This document shows positions 23,740 to 37,250 of a stretch of DNA of 64,000 nucleotides, piece after piece. Origin of the DNA: Microplitis mediator (Eukaryota > Arthropoda > Insecta > Hymenoptera > Braconidae); assembly GCF_029852145.1 (NCBI RefSeq), contig NC_079976.1, positions 22,172,617-22,236,616 on the forward strand. The letters run 5' to 3'. Every line of letters begins with the position of its first letter. Position 1 is the first letter of the stretch. The notes under the pieces are model-generated. The model did not search any database and was not told where the DNA came from. It was given only the letters and a program-made list of their open reading frames with translations. The position numbers and the translations under genes are program-made.

Positions 23740-26030
23740 AATATTATTATTGGATAATTTGTATGGTGCGAATTGCCCAAAATGTTGATTTGCGCAATAT
23801 TATTATTGGGTAATTTGAGTGATGCAAATTGCCTAACGGAGCTAATTGGTGTAATATCTGATTGGGTAATTTGAATGGTGCAAATTACCCAACGAAGTTA
23901 AATGGTGTAGTATTCTTATTGGGTCATTTAAATGGAGCAAATTGCCGAGAATTCTGTAGATCGGCTTGCAGGCAAAATCCCCACATCACATTCTGACCAG
24001 TGCATATTTCGCCTAAACGTTTCCACGAAGGAACAAAATGCCCAAATCATAAATAGTCAAAGTGACAAAATGTTCAAGTCAAAAAATGCAAATATTCCAA
24101 TACGTTGGAATAAAAACGCGCCTAAGTAACAATTTGACCAATTGAAAAAATGTCAAAGTTAAAAAATCCTGAAATCATACTTCGCAGAATTCACGATTCG
24201 TCCAAGTGACAATTCGTCAAAGTTATAAAATGCCAAAAAAAAAAAAAGGGAGAGATAACTTCAGTCAATAAATTAGAATTCTATAGTAAAATTAGGATTA
24301 TCATAACAGTGACCAGATGATAGATAAAAAAAATCAGCGGTAAATTTAAAAACAAGATAATTGTATATCATAATAATAAATAGTGCTTTTTGGAATTGAA
24401 CAAGAAGTAAATTTATCATCTTTTATATTTAATAAAAAATAAACTAATTACAGTAATTTAAGTAAAAAATAATTATTGAAAAAACAAAAAAAAATTTTTT
24501 TTGGAAATTTGAAACGAATTACTGAAAGTAATTACCAAGTCCAAATAAGACATAAATATACAAATAATTACAACTTGACTCATTTCTATACATTATTTTT
24601 ACACGTACCTTTAAATTTTCAAGTCATAAATATATCGTTAAATTTTTTTTTTACTCTCTGTGAATCAAAACAATTTTTTTAAATATTAATTTTTAAGATA
24701 ACAATTATTTAGAAAACTTTATTTTGAACTAAAAATTATTTTATTTTATATACGATTAATTTCCAAATAGTAGAAATTTCACAATTAAAGAACTAATTGA
24801 GATTATTACAAAAAAATTTACACTTCAAACTTCAAATCTTTATTAATCAAATGAGTAAATTTATAACAATTATTTTAGAAAATCGAAAAAATGGTTAACA
24901 GTGAATTTGTCAATAAAGATTTGAAGTTTGACTCTAATTTATAAAATGTGTAGAATACACTTCAAATTTTTTGTAAAAATCTCAATCAGTTTTTGAAAAG
25001 TTAGTAAAAAAAAAATTTAACGATATATATATGGCTTGAAAATTTAAAGGTACGTGTAAAAATAATGTATAGAAATGAGTCAAGTTGTAATTATATGTAT
25101 ATTTTATATTTATGTCTTATTTGGACTTGGTAATTACTTTCAGTAATTCGTTTTAAATTTCCAAGAAAAATTTTTTTTTGTTTTTTCAATAATTATTTTT
25201 TACTTAAATTACTGTAATTAGTTTATTTTTTATTAAATATAAGAGATGATAAATTTACTTCTTGTTCAATTCCAAAAAGCACTATTTATTATTATAATAT
25301 ACAATTATCTTGTTTTTAAATTTACCGCTGATTTTTTTTATCTATCATCTGGTCACTGTTATGATAATCCTAATTTTACTATAGAATTCTAATTTATTGA
25401 CTGAAGTTATCTCTCCCTTTTTTTTTTTTTGGGCATTTTATAACTTTGACGAATTGTCACTTGGACGAATCGTGAATTCTGCGAAGTATGATTTCAGGAT
25501 TTTTTAACTTTGACATTTTTTCAATTGGTCAAATTGTTACTTAGGCGCGTTTTTATTCCAACGTATTGAAATATTTGCATTTTGTGACTTGAACATTTTG
25601 TCACTTTGACTATTTATGATTTGGGCATTTTGTTCCTTCGTGGAAACGTATTTAGGCGAAATATACACTGGTCAGAATGTGATGTGGGGATTTTGCCTGC
25701 AAGCCTGTAGATCTAATACAAATCTAACCCATTTTTTGAGTAATTTGAATGGTGCAAACTGCCCAAAGTATTGTAGATCTATGAATAAGTATATTTAATG
25801 TTGAGTAATTTGAATAGAGCAAATTGCCCAGAGTATAGTAGATCTATCGCTAAATATATCTAATGTTGGGTAATTTGGAGTGATCATATTGCCCAATTAT
25901 TTTTATTTTAAATTCAAATCATTTCCGAGTAGTGGGAATGAGTTCGCATGATAAAACAGATTTTCTATTTTGCTCTGACGCTAGTGATCCCAGCTCATTT
26001 TAGTTTTGGGCAATATGCACACTGGGTAAT
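23740..26030. repeat. Minisatellite (about 60-80 bp period) split by a foldback transposon
   Basis: Degenerate tandem units carry the imperfect palindrome TTGGGTAATTTGAATGGTGC / AAATTGCCCAA, often followed by GTAGATCTAT. Units occupy 23740-23962 and 25706-26030; the transposon at 23963-25705 lies between. The unit has no coding potential. Confidence 0.75.
23963..25705. mobile_element. 1743-bp foldback transposon, non-autonomous relative of the 30-kb MULE
   Basis: The termini GGCTTGCAGGCAAAATCCCC and its exact complement are flanked by an 8-bp duplication TGTAGATC (23955-62, 25706-13). The two halves are inverted copies for about 700 bp each (23963-24660 versus 25010-25705), nearly the full length. 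The outer about 275 bp match the outer ends of the giant element at 33332 and 63336. It has no coding capacity; it would need transposase supplied in trans. Confidence 0.88.
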
Positions 26031-26158
26031 TTGCGCCATACCGGTAAATAAACATAAAACAAAATAAAATTAGTTTGGTGAGAGATAGTTTAAAGTTACT
26101 TATATAGATGGCATTACTTCCAACAAAAAGTTGTGATAACTCGGGTATCCCAGGCATT
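26031..26158. other. Short intergenic stretch
   Basis: No feature recognised. Confidence 0.3.
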
Positions 26159-26267
26159 GCTGCCAGAACGCGGACGAAAAGTTCCCCTTCCCAAGCATCG
26201 TTTAGGATGTATGTGATGCTAAAGTGATGCTTGGGAAGGGGAACTTTTCATCCGCGTTTTGGCAGCA
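26159..26267. repeat. 109-bp strong hairpin
   Basis: GCTGCCAGAACGCGGACGAA..AAGCATC is the near-perfect complement of GATGCTTGGGAAGGGGAACTT...GCAGC. The stem is about 43 bp with few mismatches and the loop about 22 nt. It is more GC-rich than its surroundings. It could be a small MITE or an expressed hairpin. Confidence 0.75.
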
Positions 26268-26899
26268 GGGATCCCAGGTAGAATTCCATGAAGCGATCTA
26301 TCCGCTTTATTTGGCCAGCAAAATCTGAACAGTTACTCGTCTCCCGTCTATTGGAAGTTCATCTAGTGTAACACGTATTTTAAAATTTTATTTTAAACTA
26401 TAAATTTTCACATTCAATATTTTAAACAATTATTAATCTACACTTCTGAGGTAAATGAATTTTTTTATTGAATATTTTTATTAATTAAAAGTTTTATAAT
26501 TGTTTCTTCAACTTATGCGCGCTATTCACGTTTTATTATGTCTAAAATTCGAACCATGGATAATAGAGACTTCATATTGTCTATATAGAATACATACATA
26601 TATAGAGAATAGAGACTTTATATGTCTTTATTCTTCATGATCCTAACCCTCAATGGCCGTTTACCGACTGGTGACGAATTATTTGTCAGAACGCATTGAA
26701 GTTGCTACAGTCTCAGCCATTGTGACGTAATAAAAATAAACGTAACTATTTTTCGAGCTCTAACGAAATATTAGGTAATTATAACTCCCTGTTGTTACTC
26801 ATTGAGTGGTCAAGATTGTGGTGCCGAATGTTTTTAACGTAGAGTTAAAACTTTGACTTATAGAATTTGAATTCCCGTTCAATTAAATCTACATCTCTA
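26268..26899. other. Intergenic DNA, nothing recognised
   Basis: AT-rich with a few mixed-composition patches; no ORF or repeat boundary is supported. Confidence 0.3.
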
Positions 26900-28390
26900 C
26901 CCTAGTTGCAATATCGATCAATTCTAGAGTGAATCTTGAGCAAATCAAGGAGAATACAGCAAAATATTATATCTATACCCGTATGAAAAAGCGATATATG
27001 AGCTTCAGTATAATTCAAAAAAAAGGCCATTCGGCAGCCGAAATGGAAGTAGATTTTTCATTAATTAATTTTTTTCACTGTTCAAATAAAAGTTGATAAT
27101 GAAATAAAATTTTTTTTGACATTTTCTTGAAAATTCTCGAGATGATAAAACAAAAAAATCAAAAAATTATAAGTATAATGCCAAAAATTGAAGCTAACTA
27201 AATGAGCTTCAGAAGAATTTTTGATGATAATGCACTATATGTTTTGATTTGACGTTATTTAAAGATACCTATGCATATATTCAAACTATCGGACCAATGG
27301 TATTCCGGACCCTATTCGAAAAATTATGATAGATTATGGTTTTAATGCTCGAAAATTCTAGCAAAAGGACAAAGGCGATAATTTGCTTTCAATAAAATCT
27401 ACTAATAAAATATTCTAAGATTAAAATTTGATTGTGATATATCACAGTGTCATGCTTGAAATTAGTACTAATATTTGAAATAAAAAGCCTATTACAATAT
27501 CAAACGACGAGTAGATATGGAAAATATTATCATCATAACTAATGTTAATCTTGTTATTGATATATCATATCATTTATACACTGTCGGTAAAACAAAATTG
27601 TATATACCCATTGAATTGAGATGTTTGGATTTTATAAGTGTCACACTGCGATAATATGAATTTAAGTAGCTCCATGAATTTACTAAGAAGTAGGAGAACT
27701 AATGCAATAGCAAAATTTCATTAAATGAATGGTAAAATAAGTAATTTCAGTAATCCAGGCATATGTATAGGCATGAAAATTAAAGCTTATTTGAAGAGCT
27801 TTCAGATGAATTTAATATAAAGTCGATAAGTTATCACATTCAAAAGATATTGAAGGAAGAATAAGTAAAAATATGAATTTTTGACATTTTGAAAATTTTG
27901 AAATGCTATAACTTCTAAACAAATCGACCGATTGAGCTCATTTTCAAACTCGAACATGGTAGTCACGCACAAAATACGTATACTAAGTTTTAAGGTGATC
28001 GGTTCGAAATTGTGGCTATAATCAAAGTGAAAACCTGCATAAAATTAGCTTTTATAATATTTTGTAAATGTTCAAAACCATTTATCTATTATAAAAAATG
28101 GTCCAATCAATGAGCTGTATAGTCAAAATTGTAGGCAATCGAACGAGCTTTTACATAGAACAAACGAAAATAAGCTATCTCTTTCCGTTTAGAAGTTACA
28201 TCCAGTTAAAGCGGCAAACAAATTTTTTTTGAAAATTTTACAAAATTTCAATTGACCATAACTTCTAAACTTATTGGCCGAATCAGCTCATCTTCGAACT
28301 CATCCAAGGTAATCGTCCATAGAATAAGTTTACTCAGTTTCATTAAGATCGGTGTAGAATTGCGGACGCTATCGTTGGAGAACGGCGCGT

Positions 28391-28418
28391 TATATTGTAT
28401 ATATATATATATATATTG

Positions 28419-28454
<36 letters not shown>

Positions 28455-28456
28455 AA
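28391..28456 (+). repeat. (TA)n microsatellite
   Basis: A TATATA run interrupted by GTATA; the overlapping ORFs with YIYIYI strings on both strands are products of this run. Confidence 0.95.
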
Positions 28457-29478
28457 TACATATATAAACTTTTGAAGTGAATGTATTTCCTGACTCAGCT
28501 CGCCGAGCTGAGTTTAGGGGTAGCAAAATTTTTCGAAAATTCCATCATGAGGACAAATACAATAGTTAGATTTTTATGAAATCTACTAATATATGATAAA
28601 TTATATGGAATTATAAGAAGTCATATATGGAGCCATATACAAAATTTTGCCGAAATATTATATGATTTTATAATTTGCAACATATATATCGGTAATATAT
28701 TTTTTTTACATGCTAACTTATAAATATTGCTTATAATATTTTATACTATACTTTAAGTTATATGATAAGATATATGATTTAATTATATGACTGACATATA
28801 AAATTTATACATGTAAATATATAATTGTATAAACATATGTTCACATATATTTGTAGAAATGTATGTAAATATATATTTATATAAATATATATTTATATAT
28901 ATTTGCACAAATATAAAACTAGAGATTTCAAGCTATAAAATGCTTTTTTTTAAATCTCGATACGATTATTTTTCATGAAGTTACAGTCTTGCAAAAATCA
29001 CTAAAAAATTTCTAAAATTTTTTTGTTCCTTTAATTTTTGGTATGAGTGTATTTTTTAAATTATTTATGCATAATAATATCGAAATTATTATAATATTGA
29101 AATTATAAGTTTATATATAAAATGAGAATGTAATTTGAGATGCAATATCATATGTATACAATTACATGTATTCTAAATTATATGGACTATAATAATATTA
29201 AAATAATAAATTAATTTATAAGATGAAACATATATTTTACGTTATAAATTAATATATAAAGCGGACATATAATTTTTGATACAATATCACATGTATATAA
29301 TCACATATATTATGAATGATATGGATTATTATAATATTAAACGTATAAATTATTATATATGATAAATCATATATTAATCAATATTAATAATTTTGCCACC
29401 ATATATGTTCAGTTATTTACCATATATTTTTTTATATATTATCGACAGTGTATGGTTTTTTCATACGGGTATATACTA

Positions 29479-30353
29479 GGGTGGCGCAAAAAAACCGGCT
29501 ATTTTTTTTTTTCGATCTAGCATGGAAATTTGTTGGTTTACGATGTTTTGAGAACCCTCTCCAAAAATCAGCTCGACAAAAAATTTTCAAGAGGTCGCTC
29601 ACGAATTTTAAAAATTTCAAAAATAATCGAAATCGGATTTTTATTTTTAAATTTTTTTCTTTCTCGTGGCAGCAATAGTTTACTTTTGTAAAATCATGAC
29701 TACGCTGAGAATTTCAGCCCAAAATTGAAATATTTAAACGTTCAAGAATTTTGAATGCTTTCAAGTGCTGTCTTTTGGACGTTTTTGAGCGACCCTTAAA
29801 TATTAATAATGAAGCTTCTCGATTTTTTCACCATCAATTTGCATGACAATGAATGAAAATATAACCCGAGAAATAGAAATAATAAGTTTTTTACATACTT
29901 TTTTATTTTTTAGTTCAATATGTAGGTTTTTTCGCTTATTCAAAACTTACCAAATTTTATTGTTTAAGACTGTCCTGTATATTTTTGGTTATGCAAAAGT
30001 TATATTTAAGTGAAATGACAATAATTGAGTTATAAAAAAATATAAAAACTAATTCAAACTATCAGTTAATATTCAAAATTCTTGAGCGCCGTTTAAATAT
30101 TTAAATTTTGGGCTGAAATTTTCAGCATAGTCATGATTTTACAAATATAAACTATTGCTGCCGCGAGAAAGAAAACAATTTAGAAATAAAAATCCGAATT
30201 TCCATCATTTTTGATATTTTCAAAATTCGTGAGCGACCTCTGGAAAATTTTTTATCGAGCTGATTTTTGGAGAGGCTTCTTAAAACATCGTAAACCAACA
30301 AATTTTCATGCGAGATCAAAAAAAAAAAAGTAGTCGGTTTTTTTGCGCCACCC
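29479..30353. mobile_element. 875-bp foldback MITE, GGGTGGCGC ends, TA duplication
   Basis: GGGTGGCGCAAAAAAACCGG at the left is mirrored by CCGACTACTTTTTTT...GCGCCACCC at the right, with TA on both sides (29477-78 and 30354-55). The arms remain complementary for about 300 bp, including GGCTGAAATT.TCAGC and AAACATCGTAAACCAACAAA blocks. Non-coding. Confidence 0.85.
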
Positions 30354-30400
30354 TAATATATAGTGTGATTTCAAGATCGTAACTAAGATAGGTACTAGGG

Positions 30401-30663
30401 CATAATTTTGACATATTCTTAGTATTATAAGTTTTTTTTTTAACGTGTCGCTAAACAACTATTAAGACTTCGCTTTTTGGACAGTTAATAAAACATGATT
30501 AGCGCACATGAGTTAAATAAAATTTTGGGTGCAACATGTAGGCTAAGTCGTAATCCGTCACCCACAATGTGTTTAGCACTCGACTCCGTTGCGCAGTATG
30601 CACTTGCTTCGCTCGTGCCTGCTCACCTACGACTCGTGCTAACCACATCGTGCTGACACATTA
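30401..30663. other. Intergenic stretch
   Basis: GC-richer patch 30540-30660 (CACTCGACTCCGTTGCGCAG region); no gene recognised. Confidence 0.3.
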
Positions 30664-31449
30664 TCCCGACTAGAATTTTTCATGAGGGCCTGACGAGGTC
30701 CTTATCGGGTTAGCCTTATTTCAAATAAGGTCCCGATTAGGGTATCCTGACGAGGATCCTGATATGGATGTAACGCTTAAGACCCATGAGGTCCTTATCG
30801 GGATTGCCTTATCAGGACCTTACCAGGATATCCTCATCAAATCCTTATCAGGATTACCTTATTAGTAATTATTTTCAAAAAAATATTAAATTGCAAAAAA
30901 AAAAATAAGAGAATTTTAATTCGATCGAGAATGTTATCTATCGTATTGAAAGCATTAATTAGAGGAAGTAAACATATTTTTTATTGATAAAAAAATCCCG
31001 ATGACTGCTGGGCTCGAACCTGCGTCCTTCCTATTCAAAGTCCTCGATGCTATTCACTGTGCTGACATACACATGTGATCTTGAAAGTGTAAATATAATA
31101 TTCATTATGATGTCAAAGAATAACTGATGAAGAAGTAAAAAATCTGTGCTGCAATGATTGACGTGATTTTTATATAATGTTCTTTTGTACTTTGTTTAAT
31201 TTTTAGCCTGTAAATGGAATATTCGAAGGGATGGGATAACTTTTTTTTGAATAAGGATATCCTGACGAGGTCCTGATCAGGAACTCGTCAGGTTGACCCG
31301 ATGGCCAATAACTTTTTTTTGAATAGAGATATCCTGATGAGGTCCTGACAAGGAACTTGTCAGGTTTGCCTTTTTATGGCAAACCTTATATTAACCTGAT
31401 AAGGTCCTTATGGTACTTCAGGCAAATCAGGAAGAAATTCTAGTCGGGA
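30664..31449. mobile_element. TIR element with ATCCTGATAAGGTCCT subterminal repeats
   Basis: TCCCGACTAGAATTTTTC at the left mirrors GAAATTCTAGTCGGGA at the right. Subterminal zones hold many copies of ATCCTGA(C/T)(G/A)AGGTCCTTATC in both orientations. The centre (31008-31080) has a tRNA-like segment. No coding sequence. No clear target duplication was found. The architecture matches the element at 19676-21064, though the words differ. Confidence 0.7.
31008..31080 (-). ncRNA. tRNA-like segment (relic)
   Basis: On the minus strand TCAGCACAGTGAATAGCATC resembles a box A region and CAGGTTCGAGCCCAGCAG a box B, at tRNA-like spacing. The flanking CTGCTGGG(C/T)TCGAAC and ATCC(C/T)G phrases on the plus strand match the relic at 20037-20112, so the two share an origin. 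It does not fold as a complete tRNA. Confidence 0.55.
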
Positions 31450-31720
31450 TGAATAACTTACCCTAGTAGTTACGCCAATTACTATTCATGCACTGGTCAC
31501 AAAAATTAAAAGATTTCCGTTTGAAAAGTCGTAAATATTTTTTAGTTATACATGTTTTTTAACCATATGTTGTATTATATATTAGTATTGCACTGCGATC
31601 ATTTGTTAATGAATTACAGCTTTTTAAAAATGTCACATACAAATTTATGGGTTTTTTTTTTATTCAAGTCCTTCAATTCTTTCGACTAAAATGATTCAAA
31701 TCAAATAAAATTTAAAACTA
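31450..31720. other. Intergenic stretch
   Basis: AT-rich; nothing recognised. Confidence 0.3.
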
Positions 31721-32401
31721 CACTGTCAAAAAAATTGTTTGAATTTTCAAAACATTGTATAGAACGCAATAAACACATACATTTGTGCTTGAAATTTCAT
31801 TACTAATTTCATATAGAATTTAAAATACATGTTTTTGAATTTTCAAAGTAACACTTTGAATTTTCAAATACTTTTTTTTTAATATTCAAATACTTTTTTT
31901 ATAATATTCAAATACTTTTTTTTGAATTTTCAAATACTCTTTTTTTAATTTTTAAATAAATGTACACTTATCCAATAAATTAAAGGAACAAAAAAATTTT
32001 ATAAATTTTTTAGTGATTTTTGAAGGCTGTATTTTCGTTAAAAATGATCGTATCGGAAAAACAAAAAAAGCAAATTGAAGCTTGAAATCTGTAGTTTGAA
32101 GATCTTCCAGCAAAATATTCTTTCGAGCCATGGTTTTTGCGGAATCATAAGAAAATGGTCGGGACAAAATTTTTCTAAATTTTTTGGTTTTGTTTTTAAG
32201 GTCTACGGGGCCGGGAAAAATTTTTTCAAAAAAACGAATTCATGGCTTGCTTAGAAAATTTATTGAGCTACAATTTGCTTTTTTTGTTTCTCTGTACTTC
32301 AATTTGCTGCTGAGATATCAGCCTTCAGATGAAAAAGGATCCTTTTGTCTTTGATTATTGATATCTCAGCAAATAATGGCCGCACAGTAATTTAAAGGGT
32401 A

Positions 32402-32631
32402 CACGGTGAAAAATTTCCACTAAATTTTACTATGGGCGCATCGTAACGCTGGACTATAAGAAACTGGTACAAAATTTACAAGTGTTCCATAGTAAACGTA
32501 GGCGCAGATTACACGATTCTGGCCTATGCGCATACGTTTACTATGGGCCACTTGTAAATTTTGTACCAGTTTCTTATAGTCCAGCGTTAAGATGCGCCCA
32601 TAGTAAAATTTAGTGGAAATTTTTCACCGTG
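32402..32631. mobile_element. 230-bp MITE, TA duplication
   Basis: CACGGTGAAAAATTTCCACT mirrors AGTGGAAATTTTTCACCGTG, with TA at 32400-01 and 32632-33. Arms stay complementary over about 95 bp (ACTATGGGCGCATC, CTGGACTATAAGAAACTGG), leaving a loop near 32490-32530. Confidence 0.88.
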
Positions 32632-33331
32632 TAGTTTAAGGAACTTGAATAAATTTCTTACAGGCTCCATTTTCGATTTTTTCAAAAAAAAAATTTTTTT
32701 CATCCTTGATATCCGTTTGAAAAACCCTTAGAAAATGGCCATTTTCTGGGTTTTTAGTCGACTCATGGCTACTCTGCAAATATTGATAAAAAAAATTATG
32801 TTGCCAGGTAATTTTACAGCTTAATGTACCCTCAAAAACCCTGGAAATTTTCAGATTGATCCATTGAACCGTTTGTCCGGGCCGATTGCTCAAAGTTTTA
32901 CAAAACAATTAAAGGAACAAGTTTTGCTCCTTAATTTGTGTAATCGTTATCAAAATAAAAAAATTAATTTTTTTCGGATTTTCTTTCATTTTTGCGTTAG
33001 TTATTCAGTAAATGTAAGGTAAAGAGAAAAAAAAAATTTTCCGAAAAACGAAAAAAAAAAAAAACTGAACAAAACGTGAAAAAAAAGTAAAAAAATTCTT
33101 GTTTTATCTCGTTTTAAATTTTTTTTTTTTTCTCTTTACCTTACATTTACTGAATGTACATGAAAAAAATTTTTTTTTGAAAAAATCGAAAATGGAGCTT
33201 GTAGGGAATTTATTCAAGTTTCTTAAACTGCCATTTAAATTACTGTGCGGCCATTATTTGCTGAGATATCAATAATCAAAGACAAAAGGATCCTTTTTTA
33301 TTTGAAGGCTGATATCTCAGCAGCAAATTGA

Positions 33332-36300
33332 GGCTTGCAGGCAAAATCCCCACATCACATTCTGACCAGTGTATATTTCGCCAAAATACGTTTCCATGAA
33401 GCAACAAAATGCCTAAATCACATATAGCCAAAGTGACAAAATGTTGAAGTCACAAAAAGCAAATGTTTCAATACGCTGGAATAAAAACACGCCCAAGTAA
33501 CAATTCGACCAATTGAAAAAATGTCATAGTTAAAAAATGCTGAAATCATACTTCGCAGAATTCACGATTCGTCCAAGTGACAATTCGTCAAAGTTATAAA
33601 ATGCCCAGAGTGAGCGGAATTCTACCTAAAAAAAAATGCAAGTGAAATAAGGAATGATTGCGAACCACTGGGATCTCGGAAGAAAATATGTGGCGCCGTC
33701 ACGACAAACTAATATCTATGTCGATGAAATAAAATAAGATTGGTACGAAATATAGTTCTACATAAGCGAATAGATGGCTGCTATTCTACACGTCAAATTC
33801 GAATTTCGATGAAATGCTACAATAAGCGAGCTTTCGATTTGTACATATAAATATTATAAAAAAATTACAACGCCAAAAATTTGATTATTTTATTGCCTAC
33901 AATAGATTTGTACATGTACATTTAATTAATAAAAAAAACTCTTGTCTCATTACCGGTTGATTTTTTTTTAATATGTATTCTGTATTTACTTCGTACTTGT
34001 ACATTTATTCGATAGACAACACTCGCCTAATTGCCTAGTGATTTTTTATTGAATAAATTGTTATCAATTGCCTCGTACATGTACATCTATTCGATAGACA
34101 GCTCTTGTCCCAATACCCGGTACTTTTCATTGAATACATTGCTATCGATTAGTTTAGATATTTAGATACATATGAAAGACACATCTTAGCTAATAACGAG
34201 GTCATATATTATTGAATTAATTACAATCAATCAGTTCGTACATGTACATTCATTAAGCTGTTGACTAATAACTGGTAATTTTTTATTTATTAAATTACTA
34301 TTAATGATTTCGTACATGGAAAATTTTTTATTGATAGCACTGGTCTAATTGCCTCGTACATGTACATCAGTTCGATAGACAGCTCTTGTCTAATTACCTG
34401 GTGATTTTTTATATATTGAATAAATTGCTATCAATTGCCTCGTACGTGTACAGCTATTCGATAGACAGCTCTTGTCCAAATACCCGGTACTTTTCATTGA
34501 ATACATTGCTATCGATTAGTTTAGATATTTAGATACATATGAAAGACACATCTAAGCTAATAACGAGGTCTTATATTATTGAATTAATTACAATCAATTA
34601 GTTCGTACATGTACATTCATTAAACTCTTGACTAATAACTGGTAATTTTTTATTGAATAAATTACTATTAATCATTTCGTACATGGAAATTATTTTATTG
34701 ATAGCACTGGTCTAATTGCCTCGTACATGTACATCAGTTCGATAGACAGCTCTTGTCTAATTACCTGTCACCATTCACTAAACTCTTGACTAATAACTGG
34801 TAATTTTTTATTGATTACATTACTATTAACCATTCCTTACATGGAAATTTATTTTATTGATAGCACTGGTCTAATTGCTTCGTACATGTACATCAGTTCG
34901 ATAGACAGCTCTTGTCTAATTACCTGGTACTTTTCATTGAATACATTGCTATCGATTAGTTTAGATATTTAGATTCATCTGAAAGACACATCTTAGCTAA
35001 TAACGAGGTCATATATTATTGAATTAATTACAATCAATTAGTTCGTACATGTACATTCATTAAGCTGTTGACTAATTACTGGTAATTTTTTATTTATTAA
35101 ATTACTATTAATGATTTCGTACATAGAAAATTTTTTATTGATAGCACTGGTCTAATTGCCTCGTACATGTACATCAGTTCGATAGACAGCTCTTGTCTAA
35201 TTACCTGTCACCATTCACTAAACTCTTGACTAATAACTGGTAATTTTTTATTGATTACATTACTATTAACCATTCCTTACATGGAAATTTATTTTATTGA
35301 TAGCACTGGTCTAATTGCTTCGTACATGTACATCAGTTCGATAGACAGCTCTTGTCTAATTACCTGGTACTTTTCATTGAATACATTGTTATCGATTAGT
35401 TTAGATATTTAGATTCATCTGAAAGACACATCTTAGCTAATAACGAGGTCATATATTATTGAATTAATTACAATCAATTAGTTCGTACATGTACATTCAT
35501 TAAACTCTTGACTAATAACTGGTAATTTTTTATTGAATAAATTACTATTAATCATTTCGTACATGGAAATTATTTTATTGATAGCACTGGTCTAATTGCC
35601 TCGTACATGTACATCAGTTCGATAGACAGCTCTTATCTAATTACCTGATGATTTTTTATTGAATAAATTGCTATCAATTGCCTCGTACGTGTACAGCTAT
35701 TCGATAGACAGCTCTTGTCCAAATACCCGGTACTTTTCATTGAATACATTGCTATCGATTAGTTTAGATATTTAGATTCATCTGAAAGACACATCTTAAC
35801 TAATAACGAGGTCTTATATTATTGAATTAATTACAATCAATTAGTTCGTACATGTACATTCATTAAGCTGTTGACTAATAACTGGTAATTTTTTATTTAT
35901 TAAATTACTATTAATGATTTCGTACATGGAAATTTATTTTATTGATAGCACTGGTCTAATTGTCTCGTACATATACATCAGTTCGATAGACAGCTCTTGT
36001 CTAATTACCTGGTGATTTTTTATATATTGAATAAATTGCTATCAATTGCCTCGTACATGTACAGCTATTCGATAGACAGCTCTTGTCCAAATACCCGGTA
36101 CTTTTCATTGAATACATTGCTATCGATTAGTTTAGATATTTAGATACATATGAAAGACACATCTTAGCTAATAACGAGGTCATATATTATTGAATTAATT
36201 ACAATCAATTAGTTCGTACATGTACATTCATTAAACTCTTGACTAATAACTGGTAGTTTTTATTTATTAAATTAGTATTAATGATTTCGTACATGTACAC

Positions 36301-36350
36301 TTTACTGTACAGACGGCTCAGTTGAAGTATCCACCATTTTCCATTGATTA
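33332..36350. repeat. Left terminal inverted arm of the giant MULE, palindrome-repeat array
   Basis: The outer about 275 bp are shared with the foldback at 23963. After a unique section (33613-33900, mirrored at 62640-62895) comes a tandem array of units of roughly 75 bp. Each unit joins a CTAATTACCTGGTAATTTTT phrase, a TTGAATAAATTGCTATCAAT phrase, the palindrome in TTCGTACATGTACATT, and GATAGACAGCTCTTGTC. Units are arranged in higher-order blocks of about 350-400 bp that recur at 34150, 34500, 34940, 35370 and 35730. Confidence 0.88.
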
Positions 36351-37250
36351 ATTAGACATCTATTTATTCGAACATGTAAATATAAATAATAAAAAAAAAA
36401 TTGGTGCAATTTTCTTAGCGGAAAGTTAAAAATTAGTAATTATTTAAAAAATGTTGTTAGATATAAAGCATGCAATTAAATTGCATGTATACATCTGATT
36501 TAAACAGCGTTAGAGTCTGATTACCTGAGAATTTGTATTACATAATTAGCTTGAATTTAATTCGTGCATGTACATTCGGTTCAAGAGACGGCCCAAGTCT
36601 AATTATTTGCTATTTTCTATTAATTAATTAGCTGCTAATAAATTCGTTCATGTACATTTGATTTAATAAATGACTCTAGTCTAATTAAATACCATTTTCC
36701 ATTGACTAAATAGCTATCAAGAAATTCGTACATGTACATTTAATTATATAGGCGGCTCTAGTTTGTGTCCACCATTTTCTATTGGCTAGTTAGCTATCGA
36801 ATAATTCATACATATTTATTTGACTTACTATACCGCTTTTTTCTATTTATTTACGATTTTTATTTTACTAAATAGATCCCAATTTATTCGTACGTGTACA
36901 TTTGACTTAAGAAACGGCTTTTGTCTAATTTAATACCATTTTCAATTGATTAATCAACTATCCATCCATTCGTACATGTACATTGGACTTAAGAAACGGC
37001 TCTAGTCTACCATTTTCAATTGACTAAAAAGCTATCAATAAGTTCTTAATTGTATATCTTATTTAATTGGCGTTTCTGGTATCATTACGTAGTAGATTCT
37101 TCAAAATTAGTGGCTATTTATCAAATCGTACATGTACATTTATACGATAGACCTGGTATAATTTTGAGCAAGTAAATTAACTACTTACATTACGGACATG
37201 TACATTTGACTCGAGAGACAGCTCTAGTCGAATTATCGGTGATGATTATA
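36351..37250. repeat. Degenerate continuation of the GTACATGTAC array
   Basis: Units become diverged and irregular (TTCGTACATGTACATTTGA followed by AGACGGCTCTAGTCTAATT), for example at 36650, 36735, 36975, 37130 and 37200. It is not clearly part of the mirrored arm. No gene. Confidence 0.7.

Larger units (their letters stand above)
26900..30400. mobile_element. Long TIR element (family also present as a MITE at 55054), with nested insertions
   Basis: The left end CCCTAGTTGCAATATCGATC and the right end (complement CCCTAGTACCTATCTTAG) have the same layout as the 121-bp MITE at 55054-55174, whose halves match these ends in order. It contains degenerate direct repeats of 'taacttctaaac..at.g.ccga' phrases at 27.9-28.4 kb, a TA microsatellite, a fragment (28917-29060) of the outer 31721 element's arm, and a complete foldback at 29479-30353. 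No transposase was found. Confidence 0.5.
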
